Assembly: GCA_944989445.1 (NCBI GenBank) | Contig: CALYLW010000180.1 | Coordinates: 946,798-1,010,797, forward strand | Source of the DNA: Ampullaceana balthica | Taxonomy: Eukaryota; Mollusca; Gastropoda; Lymnaeidae | Direction of reading: 5' to 3' | DNA: 64,000 bases | Part shown: positions 1 through 46,100 of the stretch, in pieces | Layout: the number at the start of each line of letters is the position of its first letter | Numbering within the stretch: position 1 is the first letter of the stretch | The notes under the pieces: model-generated | The model's database searches: none | What the model was told of the DNA's origin: nothing | What the model saw: the letters and a program-made list of their open reading frames with translations, nothing else | Position numbers and translations under genes: made by a program

Positions 1-80
1 CTTTCTAAAATTAGTAGCGTCACGGACAGACAGACAGATGTGACATAGATTGCAAATTATGTATATTGATTATTGCATAT
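1..80 (-). mobile_element. Fragment of Helitron-like repeat family R1
   Basis: Reverse complement of the left end of the repeat at 14766 and 51347 (shared words CTAAAATTAGTAGCGTCA and TTGCAAATTAT). It is cut by the window edge. Confidence 0.5.
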
Positions 81-189
81 CAGTCTTGACTCAGTCGGTC
101 TCAAATGTCGTTTGCAGCCAGAGCGGTTTACGTTACTATGCTTAGTATTATGCACATTAAATTTGTTGTGCGTAAGTACACATTCAGTC

Positions 190-285
190 GAGATCCCCCT
201 CCCCTCCCGCACGCATGCATACGCAAAATGCCGTAAATTTAAGACCCCCCCCTCCTTGCGTACGTAATATATGGATAGCCACAAA
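190..285. mobile_element. Possible worn Harbinger-like MITE remnant
   Basis: C-rich runs followed by TACGTAATATATGGATAGCC resemble a decayed right end of the GGGGCCGTCC-ended MITEs in this window. Too diverged to be sure. Confidence 0.25.
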
Positions 286-1090
286 TTTATTTTAGCATGG
301 GTAAAAAACATCTGGCAAGCAGAGCATTACATAAATGAAATGTGACCAGATTATGTATCATAGAGAGACGAAAAAATGCCTTAGAAATTATTTAGACTTA
401 CATAGTATTATTAGCGCTGTAACAGTAAATAATCTGATCGTGATGCAACCATTTTGTTTATCTTTTACTCTACTTGCCGGATTGTCCCAATAAGATGCCA
501 AATGGAAATTCTCACTTACAAACAAACAAAATAAGAATCAAACATCTAGTAACGAAATTAAAATGAAATTGTCTTTAAAATATTTATTTATCTTCTGTGA
601 ACATTAAAATAGATGAAAAATACCTTTTAAAAAACATTTTCAGTCAGTAAATTTATTTTAGCTTGGGTCGAGCCAGGTAAAAAAAAACAACATCTGGCAA
701 GCAGTTTACTAGGTAAACAAAATGGACGTATCATGACCAGATTATATATTATAAAGAGCCGATAAAATGCCTTAGAAATTAAAAAGACTCACAAATTAGC
801 GCTGTAACAGCTGAAATACAACATATTTAATTATGTCTATGTTATTTATGCATTAAATAAATTAAAAACGTAAGTTCTCACGAGAAAATTAAATTTCGCT
901 GTAAAAATAGTAAAATGATATACGTGTAGAAACTTCAGGATTACCCATTAACTGACTTCATTTAAAACACCACTAAATAATTACCCTTGTTTATTTTTGC
1001 TAAACCTAAACTCATTTTATTGCCAAACAAGGTAACTTTGTTATTGTTAAAATGTTCATGCCAAGCCAAGGAGTGCTCTTAACATAACAC
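286..1090. repeat. Intergenic stretch with two modules of repeat family R5
   Basis: Modules at about 293-430 and 648-915 share CATCTGGCAAGCAG, AAATGCCTTAGAAATTA and TTAGCGCTGTAACAG. A third copy lies in TENT4 intron 1 (10.3-11.35 kb). No coding potential was seen; the superfamily is unknown. Confidence 0.5.
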
Positions 1091-1185
1091 CAGTGGTGCC
1101 AGTGAGAATTTTGGGAAAAAACATAGCCAACATGTAAAAAAACCTAGATCCGAAAGAATATACCTAGACACGCTAAAATAAACAA

Positions 1186-1490
1186 AGATGACGTCACAGA
1201 AATACACCCCCCCCCCAAAAAAAAATCAAATTTATTTTTTGAAATGAGCATGTTTCAAATCATTTTATTTTATTGTCATTCAAGTTTTTATCTAGTGTGA
1301 GGCTGCACTCTAATACCGTAACACTTGTGAAGCCATTTTAAAACATCATTAAATAATTTTTAAGCAATAAAAAATTCAAGTGGAGCTTTCATTTAAAGTT
1401 GCGCGTTTTTGATGTGACGTCACAGTTCTTTAACACACCTCTCCATCTTGTCACACATCGTCACAAAAGAAATAAGATAAGCGTAGGCGG
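1186..1490 (+). mobile_element. Harbinger-like MITE, worn ends
   Basis: Aligns by eye with the full element at 50234: TGACGTCA at both flanks (1189, 1415), the GAGCATGTTTCAAATCA core, GTAACACTTGTGAAGCC, and CGTCACAAA near the right end. The outer GGGGCC ends are lost. Confidence 0.55.
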
Positions 1491-1541
1491 GGTAGGACGC
1501 AATAATCTTCTGTATATAAGGAGCGTCTGTAACAGATAAGA

Positions 1542-2227
1542 TAAGAAATCTACATAGTTGTCAAATTTTTAAAAAATGCATTTTCTGGAAGGAACCGGTT
1601 CAATAATGGGCATATGTTCCAAGCGTACACGTACACATGACGTATTTTAATATATCTAGTGGATTGTAGTGGATGTTATATGTCCCAAATGAGTCTGCAT
1701 TACAAGTATTCCCTTTTGACCCCAGATGAGGTTATTTACCCCTTTTCGCCGACCCCTTTCTTACGGGATGCCCGTCAGTCAATTGAGGGATTTTTTAAAA
1801 ATACATTTTAAAAATATTATTTTCAAATATTTTTTTTTCTAAACAAAGACGTTAACCGTGATGACCAATAGTCAATGTTTAATTTGTATGCATTAAAATA
1901 AAATATAATCTAAGGATGTTAACACAGTTCGTTTTCTGAAGGCCGGTTAAACGTTTTTAAAAAAATGCCTCACGCGTGTTACGATATTACAATGCAGACC
2001 TTCACTAAATAAATAATAAATACTTACATGAAAATAAAAGTGATTTGAAACATACTTATTTTCAAATAGAAAATACGGTGTTTTTAAAAATATTTTAAAC
2101 ATTTTTAGGGGGGGGGTCACAAGCTTTGTGACATATTTTTAGAGGGGGGTCTAACTTTTTGTGACGAGGGGTGGGGGCGGGTAAAAAATAGACCAAAATC
2201 GCGTGACGTCATTTATGGACGGCCCCT
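1542..2227 (-). mobile_element. Long Harbinger-variant segment, copy 1 of a near-identical pair
   Basis: Nearly identical to 7421-8100, starting at the shared TAAGAAATCTACATAG and ending in TTTATGGACGGCCCC. The right part matches the MITE family, with TGACGTCA at 2204. The left part is private to this pair. No ORF. Confidence 0.6.
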
Positions 2228-2349
2228 AAGGTATTAGTATGTTCTACATAACGATTTGCAAAATATACTTACATCTGCATTTATTCATCACATTATGTCA
2301 TCTTCTTTATAAATATTATTGGCAATCTTATCAGCATTCTTGGATTCAT

Positions 2350-2405
2350 TCTTATTGTATCTATTATAGACACTCCTTTTATACAGAAGATTATTGACTC
2401 CTACG
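2350..2405. repeat. Short SINE-like fragment
   Basis: Shares a run of about 27 bases (from ACACTCCTTTTATACAGAAG onward) with the SINE-like insertion in ACSF3 intron 3 near 59527. Confidence 0.45.
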
Positions 2406-2777
2406 TTTATCAATTGTTAAGTCTCGTTTTGCATTTTTATTTGAGTTTGAATGTTGGTTTTCCTCGTTTGATCAGGCAACCCATTCCACTTCCGAATTCC
2501 GGACTGAAAGAACGAGAATTGTATGTTTTTGTTGTTACATACAGAATAGGAAGAGGGTTTTTATAACTATGTCTATTTGAGTTTTGTATAAGTTTATCTT
2601 TAGTCTATACACTGTACCATGTATACTTGAGAGAATATTCCTTAACGCAGACCGAAGAAAATGATAGAGATCTTACAGTCTAATAAAATTGAATATTTTG
2701 GCTCATTTAAGTTGCTTTATCTTTTACCAGAATTTTTCAGAAAGATGACGCCACCTTTCTATTTCAGTAGCATAGAG

Positions 2778-3188
2778 CAGGTATCGGGAAACCATGGCTC
2801 GTGAGCCAGATGTGGCTCTATTAATGGCTGAATCTGGCTCGCAGACAAATATTCGATTATAAAAAAAAATTCTTCAGACTCCTTTAATTTACATATTAAT
2901 TGCATATTCAAAACAAAAGTCTCCACACCTGCATGAAGCTTAACCTCACCACGCACCATAAGTCGCATTATTAATAGTAAGAAATACACATTGATTAGCA
3001 ACAGCATAACAATGTTATTAAAAAGAATTCAGAGACATAATTATTGTACTTTTAGTGTTGAAATTAAACAAAATGCTCATATTTACTTGAATTTTTAGTT
3101 TAGAACATAATATATGGCTCTCACAGAACTACTTTTCAAAATAGGTAGTGTTTATGGCTCTCTCAGACAAAAAGGTTCTCGACCACTG
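2778..3188. mobile_element. hAT MITE with 8-bp target duplication
   Basis: Starts CAGGTATCGGGAAACC and ends GGTTCTCGACCACTG. It is flanked on both sides by GCATAGAG (2770-2777 and 3189-3196). A non-coding 411-bp element. Confidence 0.75.
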
Positions 3189-3474
3189 GCATAGAGTATA
3201 GAGCTATAGATATAATCATGTAACACCAAAGAACGGCCAAAAATAATGTTCCCACCTACTACTTATTTTTGAAAAATCAAATTTCTTAGAATGTTAATTG
3301 CAGATATTTATTTATTTTGGTATTTTCACATCATATATTACTTTAATAAAAACAACCTAGATTATGGCTATTTTTCCAATAAAAAAAACAAGAAACATAG
3401 ACAAGGTAAAAAAAAATATTTTTAACACCTAGATCTAGGTTGAAAAACCTAGCGCTGGCAGCACTGCTTAACAC

Positions 3475-4189
3475 TCTTGTAAACAAAAGTACTAAATAAG
3501 GATCTGAAGCTCAGACTAGTAGTGCCACTAACACTAGTTAAAATTCCCTAGATTTGGTTTACAATTTCCCTTTATAATTCCCATTAGATTCCGTGACCAA
3601 TTAGGCACGAGCCAAACCGACCTAGCTTAGTAGCTATAGGCTATAGATAATCATCTACAATCTACGCAGAGTGGGTTTCTGCCGCCTGGGGTAGATATAG
3701 TAAAAAGATTAATAAATGTGAAATTTTGAATTTTTAAAAATCTTAAATTGAATTTTGCTCCTATTTTTAATGGAAGAAAATCTGTAAAGCATTAAATCTC
3801 TGTTCACAAGCTTGGGATTCTCGAAGACGTCAGGCTACGGATAATATGTACTAACTACTACTACCACTACTACTGACTGACTATTACTTTTATTATTATT
3901 AGTCAATCCTATAGAGTTATAGACTAAAGGCTAATTTAGTTAGCCATATAATTATGCATTGAAATTGCTTATAAATTTATCATCAAATTCCATTTTGTTT
4001 ATACATTTTCTAATTAAAGTAAGCTAAAATCAGAGTTAATTCAAGGTAGGCTAGTATTAGTAGGCATTTCATTAATTTGTTGCCACATGTTAAAAATAAG
4101 TCGTCTACAATTAGCGTGCAGCGAAGGGTAGGCTATTTATTTTTAAAGTACATAGTCCATAGGATGGAAAGTAACGAATTAAGTATTTA
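3475..4189. other. No gene or recognisable element
   Basis: AT-rich intergenic DNA. No long frame, RNA gene or clear repeat was seen. Confidence 0.5.
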
Positions 4190-4192
4190 TTA

Positions 4193-4454
4193 GGGGCCGT
4201 CCATAAAGTACGTCACGCTCCAGAGGGGGGGAGGGGTGTAAGAAAGTGTGACAGTTTGTGACAGGGTGGAGGGGGGTACGGCTATGTGTGACGTCACGGT
4301 GTTTTATATTAAATTTTAATTATTTTGTTAATAAAAAACAACATTTTTGTTCGAAAGTGTGACGTACTTTAAGGGGGGGGGGTTCCGAGATTTGTGACGG
4401 GAGGAGGGGGGTAAAATGGTCCAAAATAGCGTGACGTATTTTATGGACGGCCCC
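4193..4454. mobile_element. Harbinger-like MITE, short form
   Basis: Ends GGGGCCGTCCATAAAGTACG and TTTTATGGACGGCCCC, flanked by TTA on both sides (4190-4192, 4455-4457). The 3-bp TTA duplication and GGG terminus fit PIF/Harbinger. TGACGTCA at 4289. Confidence 0.7.
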
Positions 4455-4464
4455 TTAGGCCTAT

Positions 4465-4857
4465 GGGACCGTCCATAAGTGTCCATAACTGACGTCACGC
4501 GATTAGCGCGGTCAATTTTTACCCCCCCCCTCGTCACAAAAACGTAGACTCCCCCTCCAATATGACGTCACAAAGCTTTGACACCCCCCCCTAAAAGTCA
4601 TATTTTCTAATAGAAACTTAGCAAGTTGCAAATAACTTTTTTTGTCTTGTAAATATGTATTTAGCGTAAATCTGCACTAATACCCTAACACGTGTGAAGC
4701 CATTGAAAACTTCATTAAATAAATAGCAAGCAATCAAACATTTACGCGGTACTTTTATTTAAAGTTATTTTTTAAAACACCCCATCCACCTCGTCACAAA
4801 TGTGTAACCACACCCATCCCCCCCCCCAGGCGCGGGACGTCATTTATGGACGGCCCC
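4465..4857. mobile_element. Harbinger-like MITE, 393 bp
   Basis: Ends GGGACCGTCCATAAGT and CATTTATGGACGGCCCC. TAT target duplication at 4462-4464 and 4858-4860. It lies only 10 bases from the previous copy. TGACGTCA at 4490 and 4563. Confidence 0.7.
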
Positions 4858-4860
4858 TAT

Positions 4861-5834
4861 TCGTTTGTTTAAGTTTTTAATTACGGTATGTCTTTTCCAA
4901 ACTTTTTGTGTCTTTAATTACATATTTTCCTAAAATACGCCGTACAGCTATTTTGGTTTTAATCTCACTGGCTGGCAGTTTTTTTAATATATTTTTTTAA
5001 ATCACTGTTACGATTACTATTAATTTCTGACATCATTGAAATCGGTGCATCGTATGGACAACAGTAATACGTTTGATCTATATTGATTTTTATAACAACT
5101 CAACTTTTTAAACAACTCAGTGTCACTTTAAGAGAAGCGACGGTAAACAAATTAATTGATTGGTGAAAATAAGTTTTCGCTACTTTAAATTTAAACGTAT
5201 TTTAAAAAATTGATCGTCTAATAATATTTAACGCTTTTTCCATTTAATATTTCTCTGCCCCTTTTTAATCCCCTTAACCATGGTTAGGTTACGCCTGTAT
5301 TTAATGCATTAAAGTATAAGCGAATAAACACTCACATCCTCAGATTTTTCCAAATAAAGAATGGAGAAACAAAAAAACAAGACAAAAAAATAAATTTAAA
5401 AAAAAATGCCTAATGAAATTTGTAAAAATATTAATGATGCGATTAGTAAGTCTTTAAAAACAATATGTATCAAATGTAGGGCTGCTACTGATATTTTTGT
5501 TTTCGATCATAATCGGGAAAAGATTAATCAATTAATTATATTTTGTATAACGCTTATATAGATCCCGTTTCGTTGTGGTTCATTATTCGCGAAATCTGTT
5601 AAGTCGCGGTACTCTCACGGCTCCCAAATTTTGTGACGTAGCAGAGCAAATTCGTTCTGCTATGCAAGAAATAAGGAAGAAAACCCTTTATGTTTACGTA
5701 TGCACGTCTAAATAAATAATAATAATACGAGGGAAAAGTATGTAGGTAACAAAAAATAAACAATATAATAGCCCAAGTCATTCACTGGCTGGCTGGATGT
5801 ATCCATAACGCTATGACTTCATTGTTTGAGCTTA
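4861..5834. other. No gene or recognisable element
   Basis: AT-rich intergenic sequence. The short frames here have no recognisable protein features. Confidence 0.5.
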
Positions 5835-6111
5835 TATTTAAATACAAGGTGTGCATCAGGTGGTGTGCAAAATAATTATAAATTAAAGATTGTCGCCGTA
5901 AAAAATCTTATATGATGTCATTGTTTAGCTTATACTTATATTTTAATTTTGGAAAAGGGAACGATGTAAAAAGAGTATTTGAGGATTTATAATTATAAAA
6001 TACTTTGTGTATATTTCAGAAAGTTTAATATTTAGTATTTATCAAACAAGGATAAGTTACTTTGGCTATTACCAAAAAAAGTGGGCGCCTTAGTCGCCCT
6101 ACAACCCCTAG
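5835..6111 (+). mobile_element. Helitron-like repeat R1
   Basis: Homologous to 14766-15201. The right end has a GGGCG/CGCCC hairpin (6083-6099), then eight bases and CTAG (6108-6111), as expected of a Helitron 3' terminus. No Rep/helicase coding. Confidence 0.45.
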
Positions 6112-6269
6112 TATAAATTATTAATAAATTGGAAAAAAAAATTAGGGCTGTTATCGATTAATTTAACATTAATCGTTAACTTTTGAAAAATTAATTAATC
6201 GATAATTTCGATTAAAGCCAAAAATTGAAATTTATGGTGTCATAAGTAACATTTATTAAACGTACTTGT

Positions 6270-6429
6270 CGAAAATCTTATTGACAATATAACCAGACGA
6301 GCTGAACAATCTTTCACATAGCTTTAGATTGTCTCAGCTGAAGTTTCCGGTATTGTAGTGGATGTTTGGTTTGCCGGTGATATGTAAGCGAAGTGTTAGA
6401 GCCATGGTAGCAATGTTCCCTTTAAGCAG
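6270..6429 (-). pseudogene. Remnant of hAT transposase C-terminal dimerisation region
   Basis: On the minus strand RLFSSSGYIVNKIFDK is legible, matching the conserved hAT C-terminal block (ER.FS..G.IVN). It is cut off by the insertion at 6430 and not functional. Confidence 0.5.
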
Positions 6430-8100
6430 GGGGCCGTCCATAAATGACGTCACGCACCTAGGGGGGCGGGGGTCACACTTTTGTGACGATGCATGACGAG
6501 GGGGAGGGAGGGGGTTGAAGAAATGTGACGTCACATCAAAAGGGTAACTTTAAATAAAACTTCCACTGAAATATTTGGTCGCTTACAATTTATTTAATGA
6601 CTTTTAAAAAATTTTATTTTAAAAAAATATTATTTTTTTTTATCAGTGCTTCTCAATGTGCCGGTCGGTAGGCCATCAGACGCTGGTTGGCGTAAGCTAA
6701 CAAGACACGAAAATTAAATCTAATTATAATCCTTAAGTTTGAGAACCCACACGATAACGTATAAAATTGCGTCGTTTGATGAAGACATCAAAGCATTTGT
6801 GATGTAACCGCAGCTCCGTTTGATTCTCTCACGGCGAACTTTTTTGCCCGTTACCCCAAAATATACAAGTTTCTGTGTGCGTTACCCCCCCCCCTTCCCC
6901 AACCCCCAGACTCTAGGTCCTGCTCACATGACTCGGGGTCTTGGGGGAGCGTCGTCCCGAAAATGCTACTGGTGAGTTTTACAAGCATGACAAGTGTCTA
7001 AAAAATGATCTGAATAGGATTATGTGTACATATTTTAAGTCAAAACAACACGGGATATCCTTTTTCTTTAAAACAAGGGGGGGGGGAATCTGTTTGATAG
7101 AATTATAAACGTTTTTGATATAATTGTTCGATTGGTTTTTGGTCAAACGCCCCTGGCCATTCTAGATAATATAATGATAAATGAGCCCATTAAGTAGTCA
7201 AGTATTCATTAACTTTATTGAATGCATCAAATTCTTGACATCGCAATTCGAGAGGAGCACAAAACAACTTTTCTTCTTAGCTCAGTTTTTAAGGCATTAA
7301 TTTTAAATATCACAGAAAGGATACGTGATACAGACAAGTCATGTGGATTAAGATTATTGTCACTCGTGTCAATATAAATTAAAGTAGGGTGGATTTAGGT
7401 GTATTCGTATAGTATGTATGTAAGAAATCTACATAGTTGTCAAATTTTTAAAAATGCATTTTCTGGAAGGAACCGGTTCAATAATGGGCATATGTTCCAA
7501 GCGTACACGTACACATGACGTATTTTAATATATCTAGTGGATTGTGGTGGATGTTATATGTCCCAAATGAGTCTGCATTACCCCCAAGAATTCCCTTTTT
7601 GACCCCTGTTCGCCGACCTCTTTCTTACGGGATGCCCGTCAGTCAATTGAGGGATTTTTAAAAAAATACATTTTAAAAATAGTATTGTTGAATATTTTTT
7701 TTTCTACGCAAAGACGTTAACCGTGATGATTAATAGTCAATGTTTAATTTGTATGTATTAAAATAAAATATAATCTAAGGATGTTAACACAGTTCGTTTT
7801 CTGAAGGCCGGTTAAACGTTTTTTAAAAATGCTTCACGCGGGTTACGATATTACAATGTAGACTATATAGAGAAGACCTTCACTAAATAAATAATAAATA
7901 CTTAAATGACAATAAAAGTGATTTGAAACATACTTATTTTCAAATAGAAAATAAGGTGGGTTTTTTAGGGGGGGGGGTGTCAAAGCTTTGTGACGTATTT
8001 TTAGAGGGGGGTCTAGCTTTTAGTGACGACGCGTGACGAGGGAGGGGGGAGGGGGTCAAAAATCGCCCAAAATTGCGTGGCGTCACTTATAGACGGCCCC
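6430..8100. mobile_element. Expanded Harbinger-like element, copy 2 of the long variant
   Basis: The left end GGGGCCGTCCATAAATGACG and right end ATAGACGGCCCC match the MITE family; flanks are CAG and TAG. The middle (about 6625-7845) is extra. 7421-8100 is near-identical to 1542-2227. TGACGTCA at 6445 and 6526. Confidence 0.55.
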
Positions 8101-8526
8101 TAGCGTGGCTGCGCAGATATTTGACCGACGCCACGCAGGAGTTTAGAATCACCGCGCAGCAAATTTTTTTAAATATTGCACCAAAAATGGACGTTGCGCA
8201 ACTTTGCACACTAGTTTTTTTTAAACTTTGCACACGGACCAACGAAGCTTAGACTTAGAGGGATCATTGCATGGTAGGCAAACGATTTCTCTCAATGGAC
8301 ACAAAAACCTTTATCAACATTTTGAACATTCACGTCAGTCAATAGTTTAAAACCAAAATGTTCGTGTAATCGTACGGAAATTAGTTTATATTTATCGGCC
8401 AAAATACTTTACTTTTTAACTTCCAGTACATTTATAAGTGGTGTGTCGATTAATCGTTAAAAAAATTAATTGTTTAAAAATGTTAACGGTTAATTGAGAA
8501 ATTAATCGTTAATTTCCGCAGCCCTA

Positions 8527-9230
8527 AAAAATAAATATTATAATATAAATATTTTCTTAAATTTTAATCGATTCAAATTTATAACGATTAACCGACTAAT
8601 TAATCGTTCATTTCCGCAGCTGTAATCAAAAGTATAGCCTATTTAATTTATAGTTGTGTTATTTTTTGCCAACAATTGAATAAGTATTATTTCTGTTTGC
8701 GATCTCAGCTCTGCCTAAAATAAAACTTGTCCGAAACTGAAACCACAATGGACAATGTCAAAGGGGGGGGGGATTCACTAGCCGTGTGACTTAACTTTCT
8801 ATTTCTATACTACTGCTGCAATTAATAAATCAATAGGTACAGGCCTCATTCAATGTAAACATAAATCCTAATGCCTTATTTGTTTGATATATCTTTTTAA
8901 TAAACATGACATGGAAAATTTTTTGAAAATCCCCAAATAACGAGGCTTTAAGCTTCATATTCTCATTTAGCCTACAAAATTATTTTTTCCCTCAAACAAT
9001 CTAAGAGCCTTTTTTCACAATTAAAAAAAAATGTGCCAGATTATTCTGGAAATATGTAGAACTTATAAAAAAAATAAAAAATTCAATAAATCCCAATCTG
9101 AACCTGATCTTTGTGATTTATTAAAAATTCGGAGGTTATTCAAAAATTAAATTTTGTAAAAAGCCGCATTCTAATGTCAAAGCCTCAGATAGACAAATGT
9201 AATAATCGAAACAGAAATTTAAATCCTAAT
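8527..9230. other. Second hAT terminal fragment, then no recognisable element
   Basis: 8528-8622 repeats an hAT-type end (AATTAATCGTTCATTTCCGC). The remainder up to the promoter is AT-rich DNA with nothing recognised. Confidence 0.4.
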
Positions 9231-9417
9231 TTACGTAACGGTTTCCGACTAAGCAACTTCTATTTTGCCCGATTTTGCTTTTTTGGGCTACTACGCATGC
9301 GTTGATTCGATTCGAACTTCCTTACTTCTGTGTTAGCATCCCAGGGGACTTTGAGTGTGGTTGTGACGTGAAAATTGTTACTGCTGAGTGTGTTAGGTTT
9401 ATAATTTCTTTTTTTTT
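9231..9417 (+). promoter_or_regulatory. Putative TENT4 promoter / 5' UTR
   Basis: The stretch just before the TENT4 ATG is free of the surrounding repeats. It holds TTACGTAA at 9231, a bZIP-type palindrome, and CGCATGCG at 9294-9301, an NRF1-like palindrome common in TATA-less promoters. No TATA box is evident. The transcription start cannot be placed from sequence alone. Confidence 0.35.
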
Positions 9418-43178
<33,761 letters not shown>

Positions 43179-46100
43179 TATGAAGTGGGCTCTGTTGACA
43201 GAGCATGCTTGATGTAAAAATCCCTATACCCCACGAGTGTGTGATTTCTACAAGATCAGTATCTGTGCAACTTATTATATTCTTTTTAATGAAAATACAA
43301 TAATCTATTAAAAAAACAACTAAGAACTATTTCATATCTAATTTATTTAAAAGATGAGTTATGTTTCCATACTAGGTGGTCGAACACATTTGCTGTCGCA
43401 ATTGTTAAACTTTGAAATAACTTTGCTGAGGCTCTTTCCAAAATGTCATTATTAGTCATGTGAACTTAATTCAGTATCATATTGTGTTAATAAGTGTGAT
43501 CATATTATCAGCTGCCTAACGGAACTATATGAAGTGTTGTTGTTTTCTTTATTAAAATCATGCATCATTCTTTGTGCCGGTGGAGGAGGATATCAAAGCT
43601 ATGTAGTGTTACAGCTTGTTAGTTTGTATAAGGGTATGATTTTGTAGTGTAAGGTAAACTTTGTATAAAAATGTCATTATTTATTTAAGCTAGCTAATTT
43701 AGCACGTTTATGTACTTCTGGGACAGGTGACTATGACCTTTCATTCATATATTATTGTTCTGTTGATTCGCAGTAATTTATCAACTCCATAGCCAAGGTA
43801 TATATTTTTATGATAAAATGCAAAAATAATCAATAATTTTTTTCATTCAACCACCCACAGAAAAGTATGTGTAGTTTCTTATCTAAAATGCACTATGATT
43901 TAGGGTGATTTTTAATTTCATTCTTGCACAAAAATAGAAGGTATTTTCCTGAAAAGGTATCTCTTACAAAAATCAAGCACTATGAAGTGAGTTGATTCTT
44001 ACAGTATTGACATGATGTTGAACTATGAAAATTTTTACATTGTAAATTTTTAAATTATCAAGTTTCAATGGAAATTGTATTAAAATATTCTAACTGCAAA
44101 TTAAAAAATATATTAAAAAACAACAAAAAAAGCAACTCTGTCATAGCTTCGTTATGACTATATGGTGTGTTAAATCTGAACTGTTTCTCTATGCGTGTAA
44201 TGATGCGTTGCTTGAAATATAAATATTTATGTTGGACCCAAAGGTTTCAGGAAATGGCAGCTGTTTTAGGATAGTTGCGATTCCAAATATGTTGGTAGTT
44301 TCATTAGAAATCACTAAGTTACTTCATTAAATGGAGAGAGAAAAAATATGCTTCAATACCAATAAATGCCCACAAAAAGAATTTTACCCTCTGGACATCG
44401 ACCTACTTTATTTTAATATATGATAGTGACTTAAGGTTTTTCTGTTATTTTGTGATAGATGTGTAAAATAATGTTCAAATTTGGACATTGTAGCACTTAT
44501 TAATATTTAAAGAGGTATTTTCATCATTTCACTATTATTTTGAAAAGTTTCAGAAGAAATACATTATCATCGTTTCTTTCTTTTAACAAAAAAAAATGAA
44601 ATAAAAGGAAATATTTAAACAGAAATAAGTGTCTTATGTATTACTTGAATTTAACATTACATGTTGGTGGGTTCATCTATTATTTAAGTTCTTTTTTTTT
44701 AAGGCAATAGATCGTTTAATTTTTAAAATTATAAACAATGTTTGTTGTTAGTATTGGTTACTTTTTTAAAACTGTTAGTGCAAATTAATTGTTTCATTAA
44801 TGTAGAGAAAAGCGTATGAAACAGCCATTAAAACAGAGAATATCTGAGCCTGCAATGTGTTTGATATAGTAATTAGTGGAAATAAATTTCTATGGGGAAA
44901 AAATGCTGTGCCATCTGCTGGTGCAATGTGCTTTTATCACTGTTTTTATGATATTATATATTTTAAAAAAAACTTTGAGAATGGATTAAATTTTGCTGGA
45001 TAATGAAAAGAAGTATTCATTTTTCTAATGTTGAATATATTAATTCATCTGATGTTGAGATTTTATTACTATCATGTACTTGTGTTTTAAAAGAAAAATC
45101 TTGAGGTATTTTGCTAAAGCTGTAATCAATGACAACATTAAATTTATTTATTACTCTGTAATGCTTGGCACTATTATTTTAAAGAAATGTTTCTCACTTC
45201 AGTTAATGTCTATTTTCTTAAAGTTGAAAAGGTTATACAAAATTAATTTTTGTTTTTCTTTATAAAAATACCAACAATTTAAGCAAGGTTTGTAATGTTT
45301 GAAACATAATTACTGAGGTTAAAAAAAACTAGCTATATATAGCTGAAGAGATTTTATCTAAAATAAAATTAGCCTCATCTGCATCTTATATTGATAGATC
45401 TTTAATTTGATCAATCCTAATTATCACTGATTACAATTTTAAATAGAGGATATTAAAATTTTGATTTGTTAGAAATTTATATATGACAGCATTTTATAAA
45501 AAATACAAACCATGTCAAATCATCTATGTTTACCGAATATTAAAAAAAAATTGTTCAGTCTGCCGATTGCTTTTAAAAAGATTAGACTAATATACATTCA
45601 CCAAGTCTTTAAACTGTTAAACTCTACAAAGCAGACAAGGATTTTAGGCCTTCAATATTGTTAAAATTGTATATATATTTTAATGTTGTCAAGTTAAAGC
45701 CATTTTTTAAACAGTGGAAGTTATTCTCTGCACTTTGACATTAAACTAATTAAACTTTCATATGACAGGCATTTCCATTTTTTTTCAAGTTCTTTAAAAT
45801 ATTCTTCTAATGTATTTTAATTGATCTAAGATGACATCTAAATGCAGTAAAAATTCAGATTAATGTGAGTATTTAAATGGTAACTTTAAAAAAAAACAAC
45901 AACTTTAAAGCAATAATGTAGCACTCAAACATTCAAAAATCTTTTTTGTGTTCTTCCGATTAGTCCATTATTTATTAGTATTTTAACTTAAAAATGTTTT
46001 TGAAAAACTAAGTTTTTAAAATTGTTGTGAATTAAACCAATAGCCTACTTCCGTTGCCTTGCTTTCAAATGTGAATCCTTCCAAAGTAAATTAAAACTAA

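Larger units (their letters stand above)
1091..3466. mobile_element. Composite hAT-like element with nested insertions
   Basis: Ends CAGTGGTGCCAGTG and CTGGCAGCACTG are inverted repeats. Flanks are CATAACAC (1083-1090) and CTTAACAC (3467-3474), an 8-bp target duplication with one mismatch. Other elements sit inside: Harbinger-like pieces at 1186-1490 and 1542-2227, and an hAT MITE at 2778-3188. No transposase is readable. Confidence 0.6.
6143..8526 (-). mobile_element. hAT relic split by a Harbinger-like insertion
   Basis: Termini TAGGGCTGTTATCG and TTTCCGCAGCCCTA are the same ends as the hAT copies at 23956 and 55744, in reverse orientation. A GGGGCC-ended element occupies 6430-8100. Flanks are A-rich, so the target duplication is not clear. 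Confidence 0.6.
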
